Source: Saccharopolyspora aridisoli (lineage in GTDB: Bacteria > Actinomycetota > Actinomycetes > Mycobacteriales > Pseudonocardiaceae). Taken from it: a stretch of DNA of 64,000 nt. Below, in pieces: positions 7,699-15,910 of this stretch. The notes beneath the pieces were generated by a model. It ran no database searches. It saw only the letters and a list, made by a program, of their open reading frames with translations, and was not told the origin of the DNA. The position numbers and the translations under genes are program-made. The stretch lies in the NCBI RefSeq assembly GCF_004348445.1, contig NZ_SMKV01000006.1, positions 158,758-222,757 of the forward strand. Reading direction: 5' to 3'. How positions within the stretch are numbered: position 1 is the first letter of the stretch; every line of letters starts with the position of its first letter.

Positions 7699-8898
7699 TC
7701 ACGCCTTCTTGCGACCTGAGACGAGGACCACCGGGTTGGCCGCCTCCAGCCGGGAGGAGCCGTCCGGGAGTTCGGCAAGGCGGGAGGCCGCGAGCTGGAC
7801 GCCCTCGACCTCGTACCCCGCCGAGCGCAGCGTCTCGCGGGTCGGCCCGACCCGGTCCAGGGCCGCCAGGGCGACCACGACGCGGGAGGCTCCGGCGTGG
7901 GCGCAAGCGGTGACGACCTCGTTGCCGCCACCTCCCACGAAGATCGAGTCCGGCTTCGGCAGCTCACGCAGCGCCTGCGGGGCCTTGCCCTCCACGATGC
8001 GCACGTCAACGCCGTGACCTGCGGCGTTGGTGACCATCCGGACCACTTGGGCCTCGTCGGACTCGACAGCGATGGTCGCCGCGCCCATCCGGGCGCACTC
8101 CACCGCCACCGAACCCGACCCGGCGCCGACGTCCCAGACCAGGGTGCCCGGACGCGGGGCGAGCTTGGCCAGCGCCACGGCGCGCACCTCGACCTTGGTG
8201 ATCATGCCGTCGCGGTGCGAGAACTCGTCCTCCGACAGCGCCCAGCCGGTGGCCGGTGGAACCGGCTCACCGCCGGCGATCCACCCGCGCGAAGGCACCT
8301 CGTCCGCATTCGCCAGGCACAGCACCACGTTCGGCTCGAACCAGCCGCGCTTGGCCGCGTCCGCCGGGTCGATGGTCACCACCGACTCGTTCGGCCCGCC
8401 CAGGTCCTCGCCGACGATCATGGTGCGCCGCCACCCGGTTAGCCCCGACGCGATCTGCGCCGGACCTGACTTCGGCGCGGTCAGCACCGCCACCGCCGGG
8501 CGCGCCCGGCACACGTTGATCGCCGCGCTCAGATCGCGGCCGTGGGCGCTGACCACCACGACGTCGTCCCAGGACCGCCCCGCGCGCGCCATCAGCCGCT
8601 GAACGCTGGAGGTCGCGGGCAGCACCGCGCACCGGACGCCGCGCTCCCGCAGCGCGCGCACGGCGCCGAAGAACCCCGGGTCACCGGAGGCGAGCACCAC
8701 GCCCTGCTCGTCCCCGGACAGCGCGGACAGCGCGTTCAGAGCCGGTTCCAGAGGCCCCAGTTCGAGCCTCTTCGCCTGGTCGGGCGCATGCGCGTCGAGG
8801 TGCCGCTTGCCTCCCACGACCAGCCGCGCCTGCGCCAAGGCCTCGGCACCACCCGGCGGCAGCGCTGCCCCGTCAACCCCGATCACCGTGACTGCCAC
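7699..8898 (-). CDS. cobL: Precorrin-6Y C5,15-methyltransferase (decarboxylating), CbiE-CbiT type
   Basis: 399 residues. Residues 1-about 200 are the CbiE tetrapyrrole methylase (VTVIGVDG at the start, VLASGDPGFFG, VLPATSSVQRLMARAG, VSAHGRD). Residues about 205-399 are the CbiT methyltransferase with the SAM loop VWDVGAGSGSVAVE and the IFVGGGG motif. The protein methylates C5 and C15 and decarboxylates the C12 acetate. The start is taken as GTG at 8898, because GAGGTGG sits 5 bases upstream and the family motif begins there; longer in-frame extensions look artefactual. It overlaps cbiD by 16 bp. No missing motif is seen. Confidence 0.94.
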   Translation of the reverse strand: MAVTVIGVDGAALPPGGAEALAQARLVVGGKRHLDAHAPDQAKRLELGPLEPALNALSALSGDEQGVVLASGDPGFFGAVRALRERGVRCAVLPATSSVQRLMARAGRSWDDVVVVSAHGRDLSAAINVCRARPAVAVLTAPKSGPAQIASGLTGWRRTMIVGEDLGGPNESVVTIDPADAAKRGWFEPNVVLCLANADEVPSRGWIAGGEPVPPATGWALSEDEFSHRDGMITKVEVRAVALAKLAPRPGTLVWDVGAGSGSVAVECARMGAATIAVESDEAQVVRMVTNAAGHGVDVRIVEGKAPQALRELPKPDSIFVGGGGNEVVTACAHAGASRVVVALAALDRVGPTRETLRSAGYEVEGVQLAASRLAELPDGSSRLEAANPVVLVSGRKKA

Positions 8899-10046
8899 GT
8901 CACCCACCTCGCCTCGGTGGCCGCGACCACGTGCTCTCCCTCGAAGTCGACCATGGCGACCCGAACACGCAGCTTGCGACCGCACTCCTCGCTGAACCGC
9001 TCCAATACTGCTGCCACCAGGTCGCACAACCGGTGCGCACACGCCGAGAAGTAGTCACCGCGCTGCCACACCTCGTACGCGCGGCGCGCGGTGGCGGCCT
9101 CGCTGACCTCGGTCACGTCCTGCTCGCTGCCGCCGAACTCCGCGGTCAGCCGTCCCAGCAGTCCGGTGTCCACCTTGGACCGCGTGTAGTGGGTCATGAC
9201 GACACCGGAGGCGAGCTTGGTGAGCTTGCCGATCATGCCGACGAACACGAGCTCGTCGAGCCCGTGCTCCACCGCCCTGCGCACGGCAGCGCCGGTGAAG
9301 TCGCCGACCTCGATGAAGGCCACCTCGGGCTCATCGGGCAGCAGCCGCATCGCGACCCGCTCGGTGCGCCCGCCGGTGGACAGCACGGCCACCCGGCCCC
9401 GCTGGGCGGACAGCACCGACACGGCCTGCTCGACGCTGGACCGCCACGACGCGGTGGAGAACGGCCTGACGATGCCGGTGGTGCCGAGGATCGAGATGCC
9501 GCCGAAGATGCCCAGCCGCCGGTTGGTCGTCTTGTAGGCCATCTTCTCGCCGCCGGGCACGGTGATCGTGACGTCGGCGCCGCGCTCGCCGAGCACCTCG
9601 CGCACGGCGTCGCCGATCATCTGCCGGGGCACCGGGTTGATCGCCGGACCACCGACCTCCAGGCCCAGGCCGGGCTTGGTGACGGTGCCGACGCCCTCGC
9701 CGCCGTGCAGCACGACCTCGCCGTCCTCGCGAGGCACGACGCTGACCGTCAGCCGAGCGCCGTGCGTGACGTCCGGGTCGTCGCCCGCGTCCTTGACGAC
9801 CACGGCGGTCGCCGGTTCGGCGCTGCCGGAGTCGACCTGGAACCGACGGCGCTTGCCGTCCGGGAAGCCGATGTCCACGGTGGCCGGGAGCTGCCCGGTG
9901 ACCAGCAGTTCGGCTGCCGCTCGGGCCGCCGCTGCGGAGCAGGCCCCGGTGGTGAAACCGGTGCGCAGCGCCTTGGGCCGGACCTTCGCGGTGCGCGGGA
10001 GGTCCGGCTCGCGCAGCGGCGGCTGCGGATCACTCTGACTGCTCAT
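8883..10046 (-). CDS. cbiD: Cobalt-precorrin-5B C1-methyltransferase CbiD
   Basis: 387 residues. The family hallmark RTGFTTGACSAAAARAA is near residues 28-44, followed by typical CbiD segments (VVKDAGDDPDVTHGA, INPVPRQMI, FGGISILGTTGIV, FVGMIGKLTKLA). CbiD carries out C1 methylation in the cobalt-early (anaerobic) pathway, in place of CobF of the aerobic route; no CobF is in the window. ATG at 10046 overlaps the cobM 3' end by 17 bp and the 3' end overlaps cobL by 16 bp, so the gene is embedded in a translationally coupled operon. Length is slightly above the family's usual 360-380. Confidence 0.94.
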   Translation of the reverse strand: MSSQSDPQPPLREPDLPRTAKVRPKALRTGFTTGACSAAAARAAAELLVTGQLPATVDIGFPDGKRRRFQVDSGSAEPATAVVVKDAGDDPDVTHGARLTVSVVPREDGEVVLHGGEGVGTVTKPGLGLEVGGPAINPVPRQMIGDAVREVLGERGADVTITVPGGEKMAYKTTNRRLGIFGGISILGTTGIVRPFSTASWRSSVEQAVSVLSAQRGRVAVLSTGGRTERVAMRLLPDEPEVAFIEVGDFTGAAVRRAVEHGLDELVFVGMIGKLTKLASGVVMTHYTRSKVDTGLLGRLTAEFGGSEQDVTEVSEAATARRAYEVWQRGDYFSACAHRLCDLVAAVLERFSEECGRKLRVRVAMVDFEGEHVVAATEARWVTWQSR

Positions 10047-11436
10047 CCGGCTTCGCCGCGGGCTTGCGCTTGGCAGACTGCTTGTTCTTCGCCGTGTTCG
10101 GCTTGGCCGGGGCCTTGCGCTTGGCCGAGCTGGACTTCGCCGCCCCGGTCGTCTTGCGCGTGGTACCGGTGGTGGTGCTCGCGGTGCCACTGCTGGCGGT
10201 GCTGCCAGTGGCGGCGGTGGTGGTGCCACTGCTGGCGGTGCTGCCCGTGGCGGCGGTGGTGGTTGTGGTGTCTGTGCCGCCGGTGTCGGTGGCGGTTCCG
10301 CTGGTGGCGTTGGCGGCGCTGGCCGCGGTGGCCGGAGCGGTCGTGGCGCTCGACGTGGCCGACTCCTGCTGCGGCGCAGCGGTTTCGGCCTCGGCGGGCT
10401 CGTCGGCGAACAGCTGCGACTGCGATTCGTCGACCTGGGGGATCGAGCGGTTCGCGCCGAAACGCGCTGCACCGCGCGCGGTCTCCTGCCAGTCCCGCAC
10501 CGCCCACCACGCCGCGTCGGACTCCTTGAGGTTGGCCGCCTCGGACTCCTTGAGGTTGGCCGCTCCGGACTCCTCGAGGTTGGCTGAGTCGCTCTCCTCG
10601 GGCTGCTCGCGCGGCTTCTCGACGCGGCGGACGGAGCGCTCGGCGCGCAGCGCGCGACGGGCTTCCTTGTCGGCCTTGCGGTAGGTGTGGAAGTGGCCCG
10701 CGTGGTACAGGTGCGAACGGGTGCCACCCGCGGTGAGGCCCTTGCCGATGATGAACAGCGTGTGCCGCCACAACTTGTGCTTCTTGCAGTCGGCTTCGAG
10801 CTCGCCGAGCGTGCTGCGCACCAGCAGTTCGTCCGGCCAGGTCACCTTGTAGGCCACCAGCACCGGCGTGTCGTCCGGGTAGCCGCCCGCGCGCAGCTCC
10901 TCGACCAGCTGGCCCGTGCGCGCGGCGGACAAGAACAGCGCCATCGTGGTGCCGTGCTTGGCGAACTCGCGGACCTTCTCGCCGTCGGGCATCGGCGTCT
11001 TGCCGCCCTCCAGGCGGGTCAGCACCAGCGACTGCGCGACCTCGGGGACGGTGAGCTCGCGGCCGATCGCCGCCGCTGCGGCGGAGAAGGCCGGAACGCC
11101 GGGCACGATCTCCACCTCGACGTTCATCCGGACCGCGGCGTCGTACTGCTCCTGGACCGCACCCCACAGCGACGGGTCACCGGAGTGCACGCGCGCGACC
11201 TTGAGCTTGTCGCGCTCGGCGCGCCGGTAGATCTCCAGCGCGTTCTCGTGGGTGAGCCGGGAGGAGTCGACGAGCTCGGCATCGGAACGGGCGTGCTCCT
11301 GCACGCACTCCGGCGTGACCAGGCTCGCGGCCCAGACCACGATGTCGGCTTCGGCGATTCGCTTGGCGCCGCGGACCGTGATCAGGTCGGCCGCGCCGGG
11401 TCCGGCGCCGATGAACGAGATCCGGCCAGTCACCAT
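10030..11436 (-). CDS. cobM: Precorrin-4 C11-methyltransferase with long low-complexity C-terminal extension
   Basis: 468 residues, against about 250-270 for typical CobM/CbiF. Residues 1-about 255 are a complete tetrapyrrole methylase (FIGAGPGAADLITVRG, VHSGDPSLWGA, EIVPGVPAFSAAAAAIGRE, FLSAARTGQ, TLFIIGKGL). The rest is an add-on: three and a half octapeptide repeats of the ES(D/G/E)AANLK kind near 288-316, a short conserved-looking WWAVRDWQETA stretch, a Ser/Thr/Ala-rich segment with two copies of AATGSTASSGT, and a histone-H1-like Lys/Ala/Pro tail. The enzyme methylates C11. The tail may bind nucleic acid or act as a linker; its role is unknown. The gene overlaps cobI by 7 bp and cbiD by 17 bp. 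Confidence 0.93.
   Translation of the reverse strand: MVTGRISFIGAGPGAADLITVRGAKRIAEADIVVWAASLVTPECVQEHARSDAELVDSSRLTHENALEIYRRAERDKLKVARVHSGDPSLWGAVQEQYDAAVRMNVEVEIVPGVPAFSAAAAAIGRELTVPEVAQSLVLTRLEGGKTPMPDGEKVREFAKHGTTMALFLSAARTGQLVEELRAGGYPDDTPVLVAYKVTWPDELLVRSTLGELEADCKKHKLWRHTLFIIGKGLTAGGTRSHLYHAGHFHTYRKADKEARRALRAERSVRRVEKPREQPEESDSANLEESGAANLKESEAANLKESDAAWWAVRDWQETARGAARFGANRSIPQVDESQSQLFADEPAEAETAAPQQESATSSATTAPATAASAANATSGTATDTGGTDTTTTTAATGSTASSGTTTAATGSTASSGTASTTTGTTRKTTGAAKSSSAKRKAPAKPNTAKNKQSAKRKPAAKPDEQSE
10184..10261 (-). repeat. Two tandem 39-bp repeats inside cobM
   Basis: A 39-bp unit beginning GTGCCACTGCTGGCGGTG is repeated directly with one mismatch (10184-10222, 10223-10261, read on the plus strand). 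It encodes 13 residues per unit in the Ser/Thr/Ala-rich tail. A second, 24-bp imperfect repeat in the same gene lies around 10515-10595. Both look like products of replication slippage and could vary in copy number between strains. Confidence 0.85.
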
Positions 11437-12167
11437 TGCTCTCCTCTTCCGCCTCGGGGTGGCAGCACTACCACTGTCGACAAGTAAGGCGCATCGTCCA
11501 CATCGGACACTTCAGCAAGCGGTAGTACCCGCGCATCCGGCGTGCCCAGGTGCTCGGCGTAGACCGAGCGGTCCAGAGCTCCGCAGTCGTCGATCGCGTC
11601 GCGCAGCTCACCCAGGCGTCGCCCGCCTTTGTAGGCAACGACCGTACCGCGCGCTCGCAACGCCTCCCGCAGCGCGGTGACATCCCGCAGCGTGGGAATC
11701 ACGGTGAGTTGCTCCGAGCCCTCGGTGAGCGCGATGCCCGCCTGCGACGCGGTCGCCTGCATCGCGGTGATGCCGGGCACCGTCACGATCTCGACCTCGG
11801 TCAACAGCTCCACGACGGCCGCTGCCAGATAGCTGAACGTCGAGTACACGGCGGGGTCGCCCAAGGTGGCGAAGACCACCGTGCCGCCCTGATCACGCAG
11901 TCGCTTCGCGACGGTCTCTGCCGCGTCGTCCCAGTGCCTGCGGCGCCGCTCCTGCGGCCCGTCGACCGGGTCGGCGAGCGCGAACACCAGCCGCTGCACC
12001 CGCTCGTCGGAGCCCAGGTGAGCGCGCACGATGGCCTCCGCGCGGCCCTGCTCGTCGGGCGCGAGGACGGGCACGTACACGGTGTCGGCTTCGCGGATCT
12101 CGCGCAGCGCGGCCAAGGTCAGCATTTCCGGATCGCCGGGGCCGACCCCGACACCGACGAGTCTCAT
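11430..12167 (-). CDS. cobI: Precorrin-2 C20-methyltransferase
   Basis: 245 residues, the usual CobI/CbiL length. The start MRLVGVGVGPGDPEMLTL carries the first methylase motif, followed by ATLGDPAVYSTFSYL, IVTVPGITAMQATAS and VVAYKGGRRL. It methylates C20 of precorrin-2 (or its cobalt form), which commits the intermediate to corrin synthesis rather than siroheme. ATG at 12167 overlaps the cobB stop by 4 bp, and the 3' end overlaps cobM by 7 bp. All signature regions are present, and the gene shows no anomaly. Confidence 0.95.
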   Translation of the reverse strand: MRLVGVGVGPGDPEMLTLAALREIREADTVYVPVLAPDEQGRAEAIVRAHLGSDERVQRLVFALADPVDGPQERRRRHWDDAAETVAKRLRDQGGTVVFATLGDPAVYSTFSYLAAAVVELLTEVEIVTVPGITAMQATASQAGIALTEGSEQLTVIPTLRDVTALREALRARGTVVAYKGGRRLGELRDAIDDCGALDRSVYAEHLGTPDARVLPLAEVSDVDDAPYLSTVVVLPPRGGRGEQW

Positions 12168-13522
12168 CGCAGGCACCTCATGACGAATCGAGCTACCGAA
12201 CCGGGGTTTCCGGCCGGATGGGTGTGCAGGTAGGAGGCGTGCACCCCTCCGTGGACGAATCCCTCGCGGTGCGCCCCGGAAGGCCCGCGCCAGAACCACG
12301 CGGGAGGTTCGCCGTGACCGGGTTCGGTCGCGGTGCGGTGGAATTCGTGCCCGCTGATGCGGGCTCCCTCGGCGAACAGCGGTGATTCGGTGGCGGCGAC
12401 GGCGTCTCGGTATCCCAGGGTCAGTCGCGGCGACATGGCCGCGCGCACCGGCAGCACCCCGCACATGGGTTCGCCATCGAGCTCCTCCCCGAGGTAGAGC
12501 AGTCCACCGCATTCGGCGTGCACCGGGCCTCCACCGGTGGCGAAGGCGCGGATCTCATCGCGCAGCGCGGTGTTCGCCGACAGCGCGGAGGCGTGCTGCT
12601 CCGGGAACCCGCCCGGCAGCACCAGCCCGGCGGTCCGGGCGGGGAGTCGCTCATCGCGCAGCGGGTCCACGAGGGCCACCTCGGCACCGGCGGTTTCGAG
12701 GAGTTCGACGTGCTCGGCGTAGCCGAAGCTGAACGCGTGCCCGCCCGCCACGGCGACCACCGGCCGGCCCTGCGGCTGCACTTCGACACCTGGATCCCAG
12801 GCGGATCCGGGCAGTTCACCGGCGGTGCCGGCGAGCGCGGTGACGGCGTCGAGGTCCACGGACCGCTCGATCACATCGGTCATCGCCTCCACGGCGCGCA
12901 GCGCTTCGGCGCCGTGCTCGACGGCGGTGACCAGTCCCAGGTGCCGCGAGGGGACTTCGAGGTCGTCGGTGCGCGGGATGGCGCCCAGCACCGGTAAACC
13001 CGCGTTCTCGGCGGCCGAGCGCAGCACCTGCTCGTGGCGCGGCGAGCCGACGCGGTTGAGCACCACGCCGGCGACCTCCACCTGCGGCCGGTAGTCGCGA
13101 AAACCGTGCAGCAGCGCGGCGAGGCTGTGGCTCTGCCCCTTGGCGTCGACGACGAGCACGACAGGGGCCTCGATCAACTGCGCGACGTGCGCGGTGGAGC
13201 CGAAGGCGAGTTCCTCGTCGCCGCCGATGCGGCCGTCGAACAGGCCCATCACGCCTTCCACGACAGCGATGTCGGCACCGGCGGATCCGTGGTGCAGCAG
13301 CGGCGCGATGCGGTCGGCTCCGACGAGCACGGGGTCGAGGTTGCGCGCGATCCGGCCGGCGGCGAGCCGGTGGTAGCCGGGATCGATGTAGTCGGGTCCC
13401 ACCTTGAAGGGCGCGACCCGATCGCCGCGTCTGCGCAGCGCACCGAGCAGGCCGGTGACCACGGTGGTCTTGCCCTGCCCCGAACCCGGAGCGGCGAAGA
13501 CCACCCGATCGCGGTTCACCAC
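12164..13522 (-). CDS. cobB: Cobyrinate/hydrogenobyrinate a,c-diamide synthase
   Basis: 452 residues. An N-terminal dethiobiotin-synthase-like ATP domain has the P-loop APGSGQGKTT at residues 11-20 and the KVGPDYIDPGYH metal/substrate segment. A C-terminal type-1 glutamine amidotransferase domain has LVLPGGFPEQHA and the nucleophile Cys in HAECGGLLYLGEE. The enzyme amidates the a and c carboxylates using glutamine and ATP. A GTG start at 13522 (or the adjacent GTG) overlaps the cobO stop by 7 bp; the 3' end overlaps cobI. Whether the substrate already holds cobalt depends on which chelatase is used in this organism. Confidence 0.95.
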   Translation of the reverse strand: MVNRDRVVFAAPGSGQGKTTVVTGLLGALRRRGDRVAPFKVGPDYIDPGYHRLAAGRIARNLDPVLVGADRIAPLLHHGSAGADIAVVEGVMGLFDGRIGGDEELAFGSTAHVAQLIEAPVVLVVDAKGQSHSLAALLHGFRDYRPQVEVAGVVLNRVGSPRHEQVLRSAAENAGLPVLGAIPRTDDLEVPSRHLGLVTAVEHGAEALRAVEAMTDVIERSVDLDAVTALAGTAGELPGSAWDPGVEVQPQGRPVVAVAGGHAFSFGYAEHVELLETAGAEVALVDPLRDERLPARTAGLVLPGGFPEQHASALSANTALRDEIRAFATGGGPVHAECGGLLYLGEELDGEPMCGVLPVRAAMSPRLTLGYRDAVAATESPLFAEGARISGHEFHRTATEPGHGEPPAWFWRGPSGAHREGFVHGGVHASYLHTHPAGNPGSVARFVMRCLR

Positions 13523-14130
13523 TCGATGCCCTTCTGGCCCTTCTGCCCGGCGTCCATGGGGTGCTTGACCTTGCCGGTCTCCATCACGAGGTCGGCGGCG
13601 TCGATCAGCGCCTGCGGCGCGTAGCGGCCGGTGATGACGACGTGCTGGTGGCCTTCGCGCTCGCGCAGCTTGGCGACGACCTCGTCGACGTCGACCCAGC
13701 CCCAGTGCAGCGGGTAGGTGAACTCATCGAGGACGTAGAGACCGTGGCGCTGCTCGTCGAGGCGGCGGGAGATCTCCTGCCAGCCTTCGAGCGCGGCGGT
13801 GGCGTGGTCTTGCTCGGTGCCCTTCTTGCGGGTCCAGGACCAGCCTTCACCCATCTTGTGCCACTCGACGGGGCCGCCTTCGCCGGTGTCCTCGTGGACC
13901 TTGCCGAGCGCGCGGAACGCCGACTCCTCGCCGACCTTCCACTTGGCGGACTTGACGAACTGGAAGACCCCGATGGACCAGCCCTGGTTCCACCCGCGCA
14001 GCGCGAGCCCGAAGGCGGCGGTGGACTTCCCCTTCATCTCGCCGGTGTGCACGACGACCAACGGCCGGTTGCGGCGCTGGCGGGTCGTGAGTCCATCAGC
14101 TGGCACGGAAGAAGGCTGTCCCTGAGGCAT
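13516..14130 (-). CDS. cobO: Cob(I)yrinic acid a,c-diamide adenosyltransferase
   Basis: 204 residues, CobO/BtuR/CobA-type. The P-loop GEMKGKSTAAFG lies near residues 31-42, and the FQFVKSAKWKVGEE, VLDEFTYPLHWGW and VITGRYAPQALIDAADL segments are diagnostic of this family. It transfers the adenosyl group from ATP to the reduced cobalt. ATG at 14130. It is the promoter-proximal gene of the long overlapping operon cobO-cobB-cobI-cobM-cbiD-cobL-cbiGH-fdx. I see no cobalamin riboswitch in the 265 bp upstream, unlike the three other cob units in the window. Confidence 0.95.
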   Translation of the reverse strand: MPQGQPSSVPADGLTTRQRRNRPLVVVHTGEMKGKSTAAFGLALRGWNQGWSIGVFQFVKSAKWKVGEESAFRALGKVHEDTGEGGPVEWHKMGEGWSWTRKKGTEQDHATAALEGWQEISRRLDEQRHGLYVLDEFTYPLHWGWVDVDEVVAKLREREGHQHVVITGRYAPQALIDAADLVMETGKVKHPMDAGQKGQKGIEW

Positions 14131-14163
14131 GCACTGACCCTAAGAGGTTGCTGCCAGTGACCT

Positions 14164-14191
14164 GCGTGGCGGTGCAGGTAGCGGAAACCGC
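14164..14191 (+). repeat. 28-nt intergenic motif, copy 1
   Basis: GCGTGGCGGTGC followed by AGGTAGCGGAAACCGC. It matches 18227-18254 at 24 of 28 positions, and a related 21-nt version lies inverted at 15707-15727. This copy lies in the divergent gap between cobO and the MFS gene. No function is assigned. Confidence 0.5.
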
Positions 14192-14395
14192 ACGCTGATC
14201 CCGGGGTCCGCGACCGATGCACGGTGCTGCGGCTGTCCTCCCCAGACGACGTGAGGCCGCCGCGGTGCGAGTTGCTCGGGTGGCCGAAGTGACGAGGCCC
14301 AGCGCACGGCCCCGCACGAGGTGGGCAACTTCACCGCTGCAACCGGCGTTCGACGCGTGAAGATGGACGAGCGTCCCAGCACTAGGAGCCGCCGC

Positions 14396-15556
14396 ATGCC
14401 CACCAGGCCGCCTCTGGTGCTCTCCGCAGCCTCGTTCATCAGCAGCTTCGACCGGTTCGCCGTGACCCCGATGCTCGTGCTGATCGCGCTGAGCATGCAC
14501 GTCCCGATGGCCTCGGCGGTCACGGTCGCCAGCGGCTACTTCCTGGCCTACGGGCTCTCGCAACCGCTGTGGGGAATCCTCTCGGACCGCTTCGGCCGGA
14601 TCCCGATCATGCGCGCCACGCTGCTCGCGGCGGCGGCCACGGGCCTGATCTCGACGTTCGCCCCCTCGCTGGCGGTGCTGATCGCGGCGCGGGTCCTGGC
14701 TGGTGCGTTCATGGGCGCGGTGGTCCCGACGACGCTGACCTACGTCGGCGACACGGTCTGCCAGCAGAAGCGCCAGAGCGCGCTGTCGGACCTGATGGCC
14801 GCCCAGGCGGTGGGCACGGCCATGGCGACGGCGGTGGGCGGTGTGCTGGCTCACTGGCTGGACTGGCGCGTGGTCTTCGCGGTCCCGGCCCTCTGCGCGG
14901 CGATCTGCGCGCTGCTGCTGCGCGGCCTCCCGGAACCCGAGCGAGCGGCGGTCTCGGGCGGCGTGGGTTCCCACATCGGCGGAGTCCTGCGCAACCGGTG
15001 GGCGCTGCTGGTGTTCGGCCTGGTCTTCGTGGAGGGCGCGGTGCTGCTCGGCACCATGACCTTCCTGGCGTCGGCGTTGGTCTCCGAGGGCCTGGACGTC
15101 GCGGTGGCGGGCTTGGCCACGGGCGCCTACGGCATGGGCGTGCTGGTGTTCTCCAGGATCGTCAAGGCCATCAACTCCAAGGTCCCGGTCCCCCGCTTGA
15201 TCGCCATCGGCGGCACGCAGGTGATCGTCGGCTACGCCCTGGTCTCCTTGGACACGAACTTGGCCACGGTGATCACCACAGCGCTCCTGCTGGGCGGAGG
15301 CTGGTCCTTCATGCACTCCTCCCTGCAGAGCTGGGCCACATCGGTGGCCCCGGAAGCGAGAGGAACAGCGGTAGCCCTCTTCGCCTGCGCCCTGTTCCTG
15401 GGCAGCGCAGCAGCCTCCGCAGCAGCAGGCCCCCTAGCTGACCACGGCAACTACACGATCCTGTTCACCACAGCAGGAGCAGTGGCAATCCCCCTGGTAG
15501 CCACAGCCACCTGCGCAAGGCACCGCTACCACCAGAAACAACCAACCCCAGCCTGA
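14396..15556 (+). CDS. MFS transporter (sugar/drug efflux type)
   Basis: 386 residues from ATG 14396, chosen because AGGAG stands 8 bases upstream; a longer in-frame start exists but lacks a site. About twelve hydrophobic segments are visible. The inter-TM2-3 loop SDRFGRIPIMR matches the MFS motif A region. The order of segments resembles the 12-TM DHA-type efflux carriers. The substrate is unknown. The gene diverges from cobO with a 265-bp gap and ends against a structured repeat that begins at its stop codon. A cobalamin-related role is not supported by anything but position. Confidence 0.85.
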   Translation: MPTRPPLVLSAASFISSFDRFAVTPMLVLIALSMHVPMASAVTVASGYFLAYGLSQPLWGILSDRFGRIPIMRATLLAAAATGLISTFAPSLAVLIAARVLAGAFMGAVVPTTLTYVGDTVCQQKRQSALSDLMAAQAVGTAMATAVGGVLAHWLDWRVVFAVPALCAAICALLLRGLPEPERAAVSGGVGSHIGGVLRNRWALLVFGLVFVEGAVLLGTMTFLASALVSEGLDVAVAGLATGAYGMGVLVFSRIVKAINSKVPVPRLIAIGGTQVIVGYALVSLDTNLATVITTALLLGGGWSFMHSSLQSWATSVAPEARGTAVALFACALFLGSAAASAAAGPLADHGNYTILFTTAGAVAIPLVATATCARHRYHQKQPTPA

Positions 15557-15727
15557 ACCGTCAGGCAAGCGACGAAGTCGCTTCCTCCTTCACCACCCGA
15601 GCAGCCGGCACCGCCGCGGGTTCTGAGCGGCTTCGCGGCGAGGACGCCGCGACGCCGTGTATCGGCACACATCAGGAGTGGCGCCCGGAGACCATGGAGC
15701 CGCTCAGGTTCCGCCACCCACACCGCC
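15553..15727 (+). repeat. ~160-bp structured repeat, copy 1 (abuts MFS stop codon)
   Basis: The sequence starting at the stop codon aligns along nearly its full length with the minus strand of 28109-27951, directly after another gene's stop. Shared blocks, in order: GTCAGGCAAGCG, a small hairpin, CACCACC, CCGGCACCGCCG, GGTTCTGAGCGGCTTCG, GGACGCCGCGACGCCG, CATCAG, GGCGCC and GCCGCTC. The hairpin here is AAGCGAC-GAA-GTCGCTT. It does not code for a convincing protein. Confidence 0.75.
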
Positions 15728-15762
15728 AAGCAACCCAGCCACAACAACCACGAAGAAGAAGA

Positions 15763-15805
15763 GCCCCGCGCTCAACCGGCCTGGGGGTCGCTGGGAGCGC
15801 GGGGC
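15763..15805. terminator. Probable bidirectional terminator between MFS and chlID
   Basis: A perfect 11-bp stem (GCCCCGCGCTC at 15763-15773 with GAGCGCGGGGC at 15795-15805) encloses a 21-nt loop. It is followed by ACTTT on the plus strand and TCTTCTTCTTC on the minus strand. A second, weaker hairpin (GTCCACC/GGTGGAC) follows at 15815-15839. The position between converging genes fits termination of both. Confidence 0.7.
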
Positions 15806-15910
15806 ACTTTGGAGGTCCACCCCTGGGGGTCAGGTGGACTGGTGGTCACCGTACCAATCCGACCGAAGGGTCTGTACTCACAGGGCTGAATCTCGTGACC
15901 AAAACGAGAC

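Noticed and set aside
10184..10261. Tandem repeats in cobM considered as a CRISPR-like array
   Set aside because: Only two adjacent 39-bp units without spacers, in frame within a coding sequence. They are a coding tandem repeat.
14131..14395. Possible fourth cobalamin riboswitch upstream of cobO
   Set aside because: The core blocks (GCCACUGUGACC and the B12 box) that are clear in the other three elements are missing on both strands.
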